From contig NC_053150.1 in the NCBI RefSeq assembly GCF_016808335.1, forward strand, positions 49,284,119 through 49,348,118: a stretch of DNA of 64,000 bases. Reading direction: 5' to 3'. This stretch comes from Panicum virgatum (lineage: Eukaryota; Streptophyta; Magnoliopsida; Poales; Poaceae). This document shows positions 1-13,052 of this stretch, piece after piece. Each line of letters starts with the position of its first letter. Position 1 is the stretch's first letter. The translations under genes and the position numbers were made by a program. The notes beneath the pieces were generated by a model. That model did not search any database. It was not told where the DNA came from and was given only the letters and a program-made list of their open reading frames with translations.

Positions 1-500
1 ACAGCCGGACAGCTCGTTCAGGCCGACGAGAGTAGGGAAAACCGAAGCGAGCCAGAGGTCGGATGGGAACAGGGACAGCCAGAGAAACTCTTGGGCGGCG
101 GTTGTCGATCTGGACGATGGCCCCCTCCTGGGCGACCAGCTTGCACCGCCGCCAAGGTTGAAGGGGAGGCGGGCGGGAAGACCTGCTTGCGCCGCCGACG
201 AGGTTGGGAAGGGGCGGCGCGGGCTCGCCTCTAGCGCGCGGTTGCTGCGGGCCGGCGCCCAAGCGAGGGGTTGGGGTGGGCGGCAGGTCGAACAAGGGAC
301 ATCCTAGTCTTTTGCTGCGATCCGTCGCCCCCTAAACTGACGGCGTGAATGGAAAAACGGGTGGGAGGACGTAACTGAGTCGAAATCCAACAGTTGAGGG
401 ACTAATTTGGACGGAAAAGTAGGACGACAAAATTGATCCTTTATCAAGAGTTGAGGGACGATTTTGGCGATTTTATCATCCTCAAAAAAAGAAAAGAAAA
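1..500. repeat. GC-rich stretch plus MULE-terminus-like repeat; no gene
   Basis: Bases 1-300 are GC-rich with no convincing reading frame. Bases about 310-485 read, on the - strand, as the 'ccctcaactcttgataaagg' type of sequence (two phrases of 'agttgaggga' on +). This resembles the terminal inverted repeats of grass Mutator-like elements. Only one terminus is visible, so a MULE whose left end lies outside the window is an inference. Confidence 0.3.
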
Positions 501-839
501 GGCCGCTGAGTAGGACTGTGGGGTCAGCCGGGCTGGGGTGAGCCCGACGCGGCACATCCTGGTCACGATAAAAAGGGTCGCCAGTCAGTCTCGAGCTTCC
601 ACTGTCGCCGCGCTCCAGCTCTGCTCTCCCCCGTCCACCAACGCTTTACCCTTTCCCCTCCAGCGCCGGGGGAATCGCGCCGGGCGCCCCCCAACCCCAA
701 TCCCCGAAAGAGAAGCTCCCGGCTCCAAATCAAACTTCCCTCCGCCTTCCTGCCTCCTACCCTCGCCGGCGCGGCTTTTAGTTTTATTTCCACCCAAGAT
801 TAGCCTCCAGCTCAAGCCAACTCATTCAGCTCGGTCTCG

Positions 840-3558
840 ATGGAAGCCGATGACGCCGCTGCCAAGCTTCGGAACATCAACGACGCGATGGATGAGGTGC
901 GCCTCAGAAGCCTCGGCTGTAGGAGATGCACCATCGAGGAGGCGATAGGGGACATGTCCAGCAAGAACTTGGAGCGGAATCGCAGGTTCTACCGCACGCT
1001 GCAGGCTACCGCCGACCTCGCCGAGGTTGACCCATGGGATCTGCCGCGGCGATTCATCATGCCGAAGAAGCCGGGGAGCTCAAGCCTGCGGACACATTCT
1101 GGGTACTGGAAAGAGAAAGAAGATGAGTTCACCGCGATGCGCTCCAATGGAGGAGGAGAAGGCTCGTCCTCGCCCTCCAGCTCGCCGTCCTTCCATGGGG
1201 TTACGAGGACCCTGGAGTTTTACGAGCACAACGGCACCAAGACGGACTGGGTCATCCACGAGTACAACCTGCTCGATAATGACATGTTTGTCTAGGTAAT
1301 ACCGACATCGCTGCATCAGCGTGCTATTAGCTATTAGATTTTCTATGACCATGCCAAATAACACATTTGATAAAGGCCGCCTCAAGCAAGCATGGATTAA
1401 TTTGGCCTATACATACGTTTTGTGCTTAGTTGTAGGAGGATGTGGTCTTTCGTAAGGTATTCAACAAAAAGCACACAGATCGGGTCCCATATTATTCAAA
1501 GGGTGTTGACGTAGACCTGGAAGTTTACCTTGATGCAGCACTCGCCAACCCTGGTACGTTTCATCCCCCGATAAAACCGCGTTATTATCTACTATATATG
1601 ATTACCCTTCTTAAGTTTTTGCCCAACAATTTGTAACTATACCCCTTTAAAAGTCATTTCAAGTTGCATCTGCAGGCTTGTTGCTTCGATGCCATACCCG
1701 CATATTTCCCTAGCTTATAGGTGTGCCCAACCTAGACTTTAACCACATATTAGCTTGGATCCAAAAGACTACTCTTTTGGTCAGATTCATGGAGAAAGCT
1801 ATTACACCAACACATTTGATCTAGTATACTACTCAATGCAAGGTTGTATCATAGCAAATATGTCGATATAGCGTCGAATTAGAACGTCTAGGGTGCACTT
1901 AGCTTTGCAAAAGGATTAGACTAGTAGGATGGTTTGAAATTTTAGGTGACTTGCAGGGTGGCATTTGCATTTCTTTTAATATTAGCTCTTCCACGGCTGA
2001 ACAACAATCGCTGCATGGGGATTATGACATGATGGTGGATTTTTCATTTTGAACAGAACACAACAAGGACATGATGGCGGATCTGCAAAGTGCTATGCTT
2101 CATTTTTACTATTTCTGCGTGCCCGAGTTGACGAGTTGGAGAGGTCTTGATAAAGAAAGATACGAGCGTAGGAAGTTTCTAACTGCGTCTGCTGCTCCAG
2201 ATAGAGAATCATCAGACGATGTTTGGCAGCACTTCACCAGGATAAACACCAAAGATCCCGATGTGGTGTACGCAGCGTGCCACCACTGTGACAGGGTGCT
2301 CAGGGCTCATTCCAAGAATGGCACTTCTCACCTCAGAAGGCACCGTAAGAGCAAGACATGTACATGCAACAACAATCCATTGTCCACCACTGAAGACCAG
2401 GAGATCCTGCGTGAGCTTCGCGCAAACCTTGATCTCTACAAGCAGGGGAATATGGAGGGAAGGGTCGACTCTCCGGAGCTCAACGCTAGTGTGGATCCAT
2501 GGGATCTTTCCACCCCACGCTACTGCACGAACTTGCTAAGCCTGAAGACGCATCAGGGGCGCTGGGAGGAGATTAAGAGTAATGACAAGCTCATTGCAAT
2601 CCGCATCGGTCAGCTGCCGGTGCCGCAGTACGCCGGGATGAAGAGGACCCTCGAATTCCACCATGACAATGGCACCAAGATGGACTGGATCATGCTCGAG
2701 TACCACCAGGTCGATGAGTACAAGACCCCCCGACCTGCTTCTTGAGGTATAAGGATCTCTCACAAAGAAATAATTATTCAAGTATGTAGCAGCAAATACT
2801 ACGTACTAAACATGTGAAAATTTTACTTAGTTTTGTTATCCATATGAACCTCTATGGTGCATTCAAAATTCATCCAATTGTACCTGTTACTATACAAGTT
2901 CCAGCACCTTTGTTATGCTTTCATTTTAATCACACTTGACGTTTGCTTAATTGTAGGGGAGCATGGTGTTTCGCAAGGTAATCCAAATTTTCAAAGATGC
3001 GGTCAAAGAGTTGGAAAGAATGTGGAATGGGGACGACGACGAAGAAGAGCACTACATCGGTAGGATAGATTGAACAGCTTAATCCCCAAAATACTTCATT
3101 CACTGCAGCTAGTCTTCAGTTGCTTCATTGCATCAATTTAGTAGTAGAGAAAACTTTGCACGGGCATCAAGTATCAAGGCTAACATTCCATAATCCTATC
3201 CATTAGGTGAGCGTGAAGAAGAGGTGAAAGCGCGCATGAGCACCTTGCTCCGTGACTGCTTGCTCGGTGAGGTTGGTCAATGTGATCAATCACGGCTTGG
3301 AAAGCGCAAGAGAACTGGTGGTCCGGATGGGTTGGTCAATGTGATCAATCACGGCTTGGAAAGCGCAAGAGAACTGGTGGTCCGGATGGTGGATCAGAAG
3401 TTTGGTTGTATTTCACTAAGATTTACACCACAGATCCTGGCAGGGTGTATGCAGTGTGCCACTGTTGTGACAGGGGCTACAAGTTTCATGCGAAGAACGG
3501 CACCTCTCAGTTCATAAGGCACAACAAATCATGCTCAAGCAAGCGCCAGAAAGTGTAG
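840..3558 (+). CDS. Composite NAC-like / BED zinc-finger gene, last exon frameshifted
   Basis: Five exons join in phase: 840-1289, 1436-1553, 2057-2709, 2957-3059 and 3207-3558. Donors of exons 1 and 3 are uncertain, because the obvious GT sites at 1296 and 2747 follow in-frame stops. Exons 1-2 carry degenerate NAC-domain hallmarks: DPWDLP, GYWK (the usual ATG after it is lost), TLEFYEHNGTKTDWVIHEY and VVFRKVF. Exon 3 has a BED finger (VYAACHHCDR, then HLRRHRKSKTC) followed by a second NAC-like unit (DPWDLS, GMKRTLEF, MDWIMLEY) that ends in exon 4 with MVFRKV. Exon 5 encodes a second BED finger (VYAVCHCCDR, then FIRHNKSC), but it lies in another frame because of a 59-bp duplication. As written, the frame ends at 3517; the finger's own frame stops at 3558. 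The order NAC-BED-NAC-BED implies internal module duplication. Likely DNA-binding if made. Whether it is a working gene or a decaying one is open. Confidence 0.65.
3272..3389 (+). repeat. 59-bp perfect tandem duplication
   Basis: Two identical 59-bp units (3272-3330 and 3331-3389) starting 'gttggtcaatgtgatc' lie back to back in exon 5 of the NAC/BED gene. Since 59 is not a multiple of 3, the second copy shifts the frame just before the second BED finger. Subtracting one unit puts the finger in the frame of the upstream exons. Confidence 0.97.
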
Positions 3559-6500
3559 AGGAAGAATCAGTTTGGCAATTTGTACAGTCTTCAGGAAATA
3601 TGAACCTCGTGAGTTGTTTTGGCCACAACTGGCCTGCTCGTCCTACTGAATTTTTCCTCAAGGTTTGTCTCACTTGCTCTGTTTATTTTTTCAGAGAACA
3701 GGAGGAGTGAATGCGCTGAAGCTAGGAACGAAAAGGATGACCTTAAGCTGTCTTTTCCTTCTTCTCAATGTTTCCTTTTCTCAGTTTGTTTTAGGCTTGA
3801 TCTATCCTAAAAGTACTGTCTTTATTCCGAAAATAATGTAGTGTCAGTATGGCTAAGTCGTTGAGTTCTATCTGAGGTCGTTTTACTTTTAGGTACAATG
3901 ATACTTGTGCCACTTAATCTATGATTTGGATATTGGAGGAGTAATATCTTCTGTATATAAAATGTGGAGGTTGATTTAATAGTAAGATGTATTTGATTTG
4001 GGATCTGGAGCTTGCACTTTCTTTGGAACCCTACCCTATTACTCTGCTTTTCAGTGTTCGGGCTGTTGGAGGCACTTCCTTGATGGAGCTGGAATGTGAT
4101 GTTAAGTTGTTAACCTGTTGCAGACTGTTCCGTTCTCAGTAATTACTCGTGCTTTTTTCTCTGGTCCTGTTAGGCATCAGGTCGATAAGCTTAGGATACA
4201 CCAGACACCTGACCTGTTGAGTTAAGCTGCTAGGTGCTAGCTACAGTTTGCTTCAAAGATTAGAAACCTCCATCCCTTTGGATATCTTGTGGTAAACAGA
4301 TGGATATCAGACACCTCTTGTCATTCGATCTGGGCACTGAATCCACACATATCTATGTGCCTTTAGGATTCATCCGAGTTCAAGAGTGTTCGGCAAAAGA
4401 TGTACACATCTTGTAGCTGTAAGCCAATTAAGCTACACATCTCCTAGCAACCAGGATGGTTCCTTTAGAGAGGGGGATCATCGCCGCGCCGTCAACATGA
4501 CTGACACGAACAAGCTACACGTCAGAATTTGTTGCGTTCAGTCGCTTCATAGTTCAGCACATCAGAACTTGTTCTTTCTTCAGTTTCATCGGACAACTCT
4601 GAATAATTGTTCTGACCAATCTCTTATTTCTGGTAAACACGATTTAGTATCTTCCTTTTTCATACCCAAGTACGACTGATAAAAGAAATTCATAGAGGGA
4701 AATGGTGGAACGAGCCAAATTGTTGCTTGCAATAGGGATGGATAGAGGTGATCAGACCAATGTGATGTATGGAAGCTGTTAAACCATGAAAGTGGGGCGA
4801 AATAATGAATGACAGGTCTGATTCCTTTTGCCAAAAGAGTGACAGAAACTCAATACAAAAAATTAGTCTCGTACATGGCCGATCCATAAATGTACCCATT
4901 CGAGAGTGCAATCTGGTGAGGGAATCTCATCTCACGGGCTATGAAAAAGGAGAAAAATAACAGTTTCATGTGAAGAAGAATACCATGTTCTTCTGAAAAA
5001 CAATGGTAGGTTTCTTAGATTTTTACGACGTCCAGGAGGTCATTGCTTGGTTCTGAGTTCTATTTTTGCAATTTTCTCTAAAAAACTGAAGCATCAATGC
5101 AGGTTCCCAGGTCAAAGAGGAAATTTAACCCTTCTTGGCTTCTTCATAATCGTTGTGCGAGTTGACTAGCTTAGTTATATTACTGAGATATACGGCGCTC
5201 CATGAACATTGGATAACACAATGCCACCACACTTCTGATGTTATTCATCTCCAACGAGGCAACAAGTACTATGGGAGTATGGGTGATGGCACTGGGCACT
5301 TTATCAGACACGTGGATTGCAGAAGTGACCATGCAGGACAGAAATTGACCATGCTAATACCTTTCGTTCGGCTAGTGGTTGCAAAATATTTACCTTTGGA
5401 GAGCACGGCTGTGCGGTGCTACTGCTACATGCTGATGCTGCCATTTGTCTCTATATTTCTTATTAAGAGGTTTACATGTTCATGTGCTTGGATGTTTGAA
5501 TAAAAATCCTTGTATTCTTTCCAACCAAAGGATCTGCAAGGCAGTGGTGACAAAAAGTCAGGATGTAACATCCTAAAGCAACGTTGACAAAGCAATTCAA
5601 TTGTATACTGGCTGACACCATCTAATGCTTGTCATACTGTAAAACCTCAATATTACTCTGTAATTGAGTTTCTTAGTGACTTGATTGAGATTGTAAGTTG
5701 TAACCCAAACAAAGGAATCAATCTAGTTATGACCAGGCTGTTGATTCAAGGGGGGAATCTTAAGCAGGAAGGAAGGTATAAGTAACTGCAGGAGGACACA
5801 AGTCACCCCAGTCTCCTGAGGTCACCACAAGACCCTTCTGGGAAGAAAAGACAAGAATGAAGTACAGAAGAAGCAAAGCTCTAATCCTCTACATCTAATT
5901 TTCCTACTTCCCTTTCCATTTGCAGTAACGCATAGCTCTTTGCTCTACTTATAGAGGATTCATCCAGCTTGGATCCAGAAATACAAAGCAAGGAAAGAAC
6001 TTTTGAAAGGTAAATTTTCTATTCATCATTTCATCAACTTGTTCTGTCATCCAAATTTCAATGCAACCTGGAGATCTCGTGAATTTCTTCATCAAACTTG
6101 TTCAATCTTAAGCTTTTCCGTTGCTTCTGTTTTCTAGTTCTTGTGTCGTTCCATTATGACTTGTAATTTCAGGCTAGCTGTTTCTGGTGTACCTATTCTT
6201 CCATGTATAATGATTAAGGCCAACTGACCAAGAATTAACATACTCACAGGTCACAGATGCTACACAGATGTAGTTCCAATGTTAACTCTAGGACATTGTA
6301 ACTTTCATGTTAGACATAAAAACAAAATAGCTGAACATAGATCTCCTCAAACAGAGCTTAAATTATATAAGATCATGGGGGACATGCAGTCAGCGGTAAG
6401 TTTTGTAATTATTTGTGCTTGCACAACTATTTTTTTCTAATTAATTCTTAGTTGTAGGGAACATCTACTTCATCTGAACCAGTATTTTCGTATGGCTACA

Positions 6501-6580
6501 TGTTTTTCCCCTTATCCATTCCCAGTTTTGTATTTGTAGCAATTGGGCTGCTCTTATTTTTGTTCACCAATCTTATAGCT
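3559..6580 (+). other. 3' UTR, intergenic and probable 5' UTR exons; no coding gene seen
   Basis: About 3559-3850 is probably the 3' UTR of the NAC/BED gene. From 3850 to about 5700 I find no protein-like ORF. Bases about 5770-6010 (TATA-like 'ggtataag', then a transcript-like stretch ending in a GTAAAT donor near 6010) and 6375-6390 (GCG followed by GTAAGT) look like untranslated exons of the downstream UBA/PUB gene. An AG acceptor lies at 6577-6578, just before its start codon. Confidence 0.35.
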
Positions 6581-9500
6581 ATGGCTGTCCCACAAGTTGA
6601 TAAGAAAATGCTCGGTGAACTTGAAGCCATGGGATTCCCAACCACTCGTTCAATCAGGGCACTCCATTTTTCAGGTATGTCCATTCAAACGAACTTACTA
6701 GGAACAGATCTTGTATGACACTGCTTTCTTTACTGAAGATAGGCTGATAACGGGCCAAATAGATAACTAGAAGACATTTCTATGGTTGCTAGTGTTATGT
6801 TTGTGTATTGCTATCATCCTTCCATGGCTGTTTGTTTCTTCTATCTGTTTCATTATTGCTGTTGATAGATATGTATTTTCCATAAAATTATAAAAGATGA
6901 AAAATTTGTGATTGAACTGAAGCTCTGGCAACATACTTTTTATAAATATTCATTATATTATTTCTTTAGTACGTAGTTCGGTGAATTGGAGAGATAACCA
7001 AATGTCTTGATCAGGTAATTCCAATCTTGAATCTGCTGTAAACTGGCTTCTGGAACATGAAAGTGACCCAGACATTGATCGGCTACCATTGGTAGGTTAT
7101 TTCTTAACAATGCAAATATTCTTCATTAGCACAAGTCCTTTATTTCACTTACGTTACATTTCTAGTTTCATGGGAACCGGTCGCATTGTCATGCGAACAT
7201 CACTATCACAATGTCACTTCGTTCAAACAATTTGTTTTGATTGTCCCCTTGAAATTTGAATGGTCTAGATTCCACAAGAAATCCCCATTGAATGCGGTGA
7301 CACATCAAATGAAGTAAGGAATGACATTCAAGGAATGAGGTTAGTTTTTAACTTTTTGTTCCTTAAATGATTTCATATATGGTTTGCAATAGAAATACCA
7401 TAGCACTATTTCAGTGGAAAAACCATCAATTTCTTAGTAAGACTGTTAAATATCGACCTCTACTGAGGAAATCTGCAATCTACATCATATTTCAAATGAG
7501 TGACATAGTCAGTGTTGGATGCCATGCTACCTAAACTTCCAATCTGTCACCTCAAGGAAGATTTTTTTCTTCTGCTTTCTTCTTGGGGATTTCACATGAC
7601 TTACTGTTAAGTGTCATTCTCCTTTTAATGAAACAGCCACGTGGGGGCAAAACCTTTCCTTCAGCCTGCCCACTTTACAAGTTTACACTTCTGGGCGATG
7701 CACTAGAAAATACTAGCAAGTGATTGGTGATCGTGTTAGTTCTTGTAACTTTACTTGTATCAGTATGGTATAGCATCAATGCACAAGGTAGGTCTAATAA
7801 AACAAGTCATATGTCATAGTTAAATGATTTTTGAAAAAAAATACTCGGGTGACTCAATGCATGTTCTGGTCGGCATTTCTTTTGTTTGCTATGCTACGTT
7901 GTTGCAGTAGTATATATTCTATGGCATGCTTGCCTTGCAGGGATCCCGTGCAGGAGCAGAAACCAGAAGAACGGACTGAAACTGGAAGACACAATGTACT
8001 TGGTCACTTTCTAATTTTGATATCTTAGATGTTTCCTATGAAATTTCATAACATATTGAGTTCCATGCAACGACAAATTTAGCCAAAAGCTTAAGCTATT
8101 GTGAAGGGTTGGAATATAATCACTCTTTCAACATTCATCGATTTTTGCTTTATCAATATATTATAATTTAGTGTGTTGCTGCCATTTGCTAGCATCTTGT
8201 CTTTCTGCCTCATATGATCTTGAATTAGTGCTTCATTCTTTCTATTACTCTGTCACACCCGAACTTCCCTTTTAGGAGACATCCCAGTTGGAACGAGAAT
8301 TAAATGCGGATGAACAGGAGGAAGAAAATAGAAAGAGGTTTGTACCTTGCTTTGGATAGCTACAGTTATTTTGTTTATCATGCATTCACCCTAGTAAGTG
8401 TAACCTCCTGTACTTTTTTTTTGAAAATTAATAACCTCCTGTACTTATCAGGATATTAGCACTATATAAGCAAAAACGAGATGAGGAAGGAAGAGCAAGG
8501 GGGCAAAAACGAAATCAGTTACAAGATGATCAAGTATTGTGATTTTTTTCATACTTCTAAGAAGTAAAAAAAAAATCTTAACACTACAGAAGGAAGAACA
8601 AAATGTGCTTTCTTACAATACATTTAAGTATATCATGTGGCCATTTTCTTGCCAACTGAATGTTTCTTATTGTTTCTATAGAGGGAGAGGATTCGAGCTT
8701 CTAAAGATCTTATGGAAGCAAAACGAACTCTTGAGGAAAATCAAAGAAAGCGGTTTGTTTCATATGCATGTAGTGATGATATTTCCAATTCCAAATTGCT
8801 TGTTGCAGAAGTGATATTATGTTTACTGCAGCATGATGGAAAGTCGTATAGCAGATCAAGAAGAGGTGAAAAGAGCAAGAGAGAGAATACGACAGCGTAT
8901 AGCAGATGATAGGGTATGTTGCTATTTGTCCCCGCCTCACAACATATAATTATTTGCCACTCAAATGGTTTAATGGGTACTGAGGCTTCTCTGGATAGGT
9001 GATATGTGGATATGGTAGCAGATGAGAATTTCTCACTTGGAATTTGGACCTAAATCCATCTTGTATTAATAGTTACGAAGAATGAGTCCATTATTTTAGA
9101 GGAGTCATTTTCTGTTTGTGCGCCTTTTTAATTGTTATATTTTTTCTATGGCCTTGTTAATTGTACAAACATTTCATTACACCTTACTATAGTTAAATTT
9201 TTGCAGCATGCTCAGAAGTCATCCAATAAATCTTTTATTTTTAAAATTTTATAATCTTTGATTCCACATTGAAAGTTTGTCACTTTATGCTTTCACAACT
9301 ATATGAAATATCGCAGCCTTTCTTTATATTTTTTCGTTCACTGCATGGACATAACTAAACCACATAGTTCTCATTGGGTATGGTCAAGATTACCTTTAAA
9401 TCATGAATTATGTTCAAGGGCGCTTGCTTTCACTAAAGTGACATCATTTCCTTCAACTTCAGCAACTACATCTCATCGGCTCTTTCTCCAAAATGTTCCA

Positions 9501-10501
9501 GTGATATACCCGTCCCCGATGCCTAAGTCATATCCTTTCCTTTCTATGCAGGCAGAAAGAAGGAGAAGGCTTGGTTTGCCACAGGAAAATCCTGCCGCGG
9601 CTTCAGTTGCAATCATAACGCCCACAAAGGTCTAAATGTCTTTCCACCATACTTTTACATGTCAAGATCAAACCTCCAAAGCACATTCCTCACATGCTTC
9701 TTAACTGCAGGTAAAACCTGTTGAACGTATTGTAACTTCAGAACAACTGAGAGATTGCCTGCGAACTCTGAAGAAGAATCACAAGGTAAAAATGGTTCAT
9801 TGCAGATGCTAATTTTGATCCATTGTCTCTTAGGCATTTCAACTGGTGCAGAAGCATTGACAATTCTGAATATGGTGCTCTGTGAACACCAAATAAATTC
9901 ACTTGGTTTAGATTAATATATTCCAGGCTTGTCCAGCACTTGCCTTCATTTCCTAGCTTGTGTTTTGATCGTGTTTTCGTTATGTTTCTCAATAACCGGT
10001 CACAAAAAAAGGCAAAATATGACCTATTAAGGCATCAGAATTCAGATGTTTGTGTTACTTGGACGCTAGGGACCGTTAAATATGCTGTATGTCATTTCAC
10101 TTGTAGGATGACAGTGCCAGAGTCACAAGAGCATACCAAACACTGTTGAAGATTATCGCCAACATAGTGAAGAACCCAGCAGAGGAGAAGTTCAGGAGGA
10201 TTCGGCTCAGCAACCCTATTTTCATGGTAAAAACGCAACATGTCGTGCTCGGTCATATTTCTGAATGCTGCGATCCCCTGCAAGATCTTCAGTTGACATA
10301 CCATGCTCGCTCCTGCAGGACAGGGTGGGTAACCTGCAAGGAGGCGTAGAATTCCTGGAGCTGTGCGGGTTCCAGAGGCTCAGCGCCAGCGGCTACCTGG
10401 TCATGCCGAGGGACAGGGCCGACATGGCGCTCCTCAACGCCGCCGGAGTCGAGATCGCATCGGCCATGGAGAACCCCTACTTCGGGCTGCTCTCCAAGTG
10501 A
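6581..10501 (+). CDS. UBA and PUB domain protein (ubiquitin / p97-CDC48 adaptor type)
   Basis: Twelve exons with consistent phases: 6581-6674, 7015-7091, 7269-7339, 7941-7995, 8276-8337, 8452-8533, 8682-8752, 8832-8913, 9552-9629, 9711-9785, 10107-10226 and 10319-10501. They give 1,050 nt, or 349 residues. Residues about 8-50 form a UBA domain (MLGELEAMGFP, then SAVNWLLEHESD), a three-helix ubiquitin binder. Residues about 95-225 are highly charged and predicted coiled coil, including an AERRRRLGLP motif like that in UBXN1-type proteins. Residues about 235-335 are a PUB domain (KIIANIVKNP, EKFRRIRLSNPIF, GGVEFLELCGFQ), which in known proteins binds the C-terminal tail of p97/CDC48. No UBX domain is seen. 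By family, a soluble adaptor linking ubiquitinated clients to CDC48. The start is the first ATG after an AG acceptor and leads directly into the UBA. All domains look intact. Confidence 0.9.
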
Positions 10502-12040
10502 AACGGAACAGCCACTACCGATGTTCCCGTCTGCTTCGTCGGTACTGACTGAAACGGGGTGTGCCACCGGACGGACTTCACTGTAACGTGTCGGTCCGTC
10601 ACGGCTGACAGGATCTGTCCCTGCTGCCCGTGCCGTTGTACAGAGTCTCCCAACAGAGCAAATGCCCAAGAAGTGAACTTAACCAATCTCGTCCTGGACA
10701 AATCAAATGCAACCATGTACATTGACAGAGAAGATGTTGCATTTGTTTCTTTTTTTTCCTTCAACTCGTGTTCCTCACCGTCCTGTGTTTCTTCCTCACC
10801 GTCCTGTGTTCCCGGTCGTACATGAACATGAGGCGTGGCATGGTGTACAAGCTGGGGAGGGTCAGGCAGTAAACTGTGTTGCCAAGGTATTGAATGGCCT
10901 TTATTCTCGGCAGCGTATCCTATGGAAACCAGCCATCCTGTGTAAACTTTGAAAACTCCAATCGAAACCACATGATTCTCATCCGATGGCTAGGGGCACA
11001 GGTGGGTTATTTTTGCACTTAAACCCCCACTCATTCCATCCTAATCCCAAATTATACAAATCACCCCCCATCCTGGTCGCAGTCACCACCGCCGATTGCC
11101 CGTGAATCGACACCGCCGCCCGCCCGTGAATCGCCGCCGTGCCCGCCAAGGGACGCCGGCGTCGATTCGTCTGAACGCCGGAGCGACGGATCACGTTCGT
11201 GTGCCCTCCGCTAGTCGGTCTCGTCGCTTTGTGTGACACCGCCTCTCGTCGATTCGTCTGGCCGCCGCTCCCTGCGCCCCTGTCCGCGAACCAGACGACG
11301 AGACAATGTCGAGGGCCCGCCGAGGTGCGCCTCCCGCCAAGGTGCGCTGGCCGCCGTTTGAATTGGAGTCCGGCATCAGCCAAGAAAAAGAACAAGGCAT
11401 CAGCCAATTGGTTTCTCCGTGAGGAGCAAAAAAAATGGCGCTGAGCTGTAGCCTCATCATCCTACTCGTTGCCAATTTGCCATGGTTCATCTGCGGCTGT
11501 ACTGAGGTGAGCAAGATTGAGAGATTGCCGCATGCAGGTAGTCAGCGGCATCGACGCGTCACCCGTTCCCGGCTGAGCAGCAGAGCTGACCCAAGCAGCC
11601 GGAGTAAATGTCGAGCACCTTCATCAGTCCGCGCGCTGGGTTCTAATCATCTGGCCATCGGTAGGAGCGTTTGGTGCTGGATCTGGATGGAGTGCGTCCA
11701 ATTCTGCAAGTTTGTCTCGACCAACTTCCAGAAACAGTGCAGGTTGGACGAGCACATTGCACAAAAGTTCTGCACGTTCCATGGCGTCAGTTTGTGAGAG
11801 AGAGAGATCAAGGGCTCTGCTTTATGATCGCTCCTTTTACGGTCCTTGGATACGAAGGACGGGCTTTCATAATTCCCAGAGCTACGAGCAGCTCGATCGC
11901 CGCGGCATGGCACGTCGAGTACTGTACTACGGTACTGGCGCTTGCTGCTGCTGCTGCTTAAAGGCAAGGGATCTTGCCTCCACGACTGACGCACACGTAC
12001 CGATGTACATGGACGCGCTACGGCTGTCTCTTGTTCCGTT
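10502..12040. other. 3' UTR and intergenic sequence; no gene
   Basis: About 10502-10960 is the likely 3' UTR of the UBA/PUB gene. It includes a short duplicated phrase ('cctcaccgtcctgtgttt') near 10775-10812. From 10980 to 12040 the open frames overlap on both strands, are rich in Arg/Pro/Ala and show no domain; I regard them as chance ORFs. Confidence 0.4.
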
Positions 12041-12044
12041 GCTA

Positions 12045-12255
12045 TTCGAAACCTGTTTAGTTTACAAAAAATTTTGCACCGTATATGTCAAATCGAATCT
12101 TCGAACATGTATTAAATATAGTTGAAATAAATAACTAATTACATAATCTTACTAATTAGCACAAGCTGAATCTTTTAAATCTAATTAGTTCATAATTAAA
12201 TATTATTTGTACGTGTGCTGTACCAAAACCCAAACTTTTTTCACCAACCACACCC
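12045..12255. mobile_element. Diverged MITE ('CCTGTTTAGTTTAC' type)
   Basis: The left edge has the grass MITE signature 'cctgtttagtttac...aaattttgca'. The middle has 'attaaatatagttgaaataaataactaatta' in pieces, and the right side has 'gctgtaccaaaacccaaac'. The right terminal repeat is degraded and no target duplication could be assigned. Confidence 0.5.
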
Positions 12256-13052
12256 CGGTTGCTTGGACGCATGACTGTTGTTGGCCGATGCACGCGTACA
12301 GTGCCACTGTGGTCGTTGCAGTGGCAGGCAGCGAGCCGTCCGATCGACGGGCCGGGCATGGGGCATCGATCTGGCACGAGGAGGAGAACGCCAGCAAGTG
12401 CAAGTCGATCCCTTTTCGCTTCTCGGCTTCTCCGCCTCGATGCACGCAACGCAACAGCCCCTGCCTGCCTTCTGGCATGGGCGCAGCGGCCGGCGGCAGC
12501 GTGGGGGCCGGCGGGGATGGGAATGGGAGCATGGGACGGGACTGCGGCGGAGAGGGGAGCCAACGGGCAGGAACAGGAATGCGGCGCCAACGGCAGGGGC
12601 CGCCAGGCCGGAGGCCGGAACAACTGATTGCAGCGGCGCAACCACCGGGCCGAGGCGGGCGTTCCGTGCCCTCGCTCGTGTCGACGCTCGATCCAACCAG
12701 CAGCTCGGTCGCATTCTCTCGTCGTCGTCGGTGACCCGTCCATCACACAGCTCACCTCAGCCAGCCCTCCGACCACCGACTGCGATCCGGAACCCGCCGC
12801 CGGCCGGGTCGGGAGCTTCTATCCCAGAAATGGCCCGTGCACTGTGCTGCGTGCACCAGCTCCACCCAACAGAGAGTGTGCATCATCATGCGCATGCCAT
12901 TGCCATGTCATGCACGCACGGGGTGTAGTCTGAAGAATGATAGGCACAGCACGGCACGGCACGGCCGAGTCGGTTGCGGTCTCCATCAAGGTGTCCGATC
13001 CAGGGGGAACGTGGGCGCGGAATTCCAAGAAAAAGCGCCAAGCTTTATCGAC
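12256..13052. other. GC-rich intergenic sequence; no gene
   Basis: Long open frames on both strands (up to about 216 codons) come from GC-rich composition. None shows a recognisable domain, intron pattern or codon bias. Confidence 0.4.

Noticed and set aside
5153..5503. 116-codon ORF
   Set aside because: No domain, no introns or conservation cues, AT-rich intergenic context.
12156..12928. ORFs of 150-216 codons on both strands
   Set aside because: They overlap each other in all frames in GC-rich DNA, with no domain or splice context.
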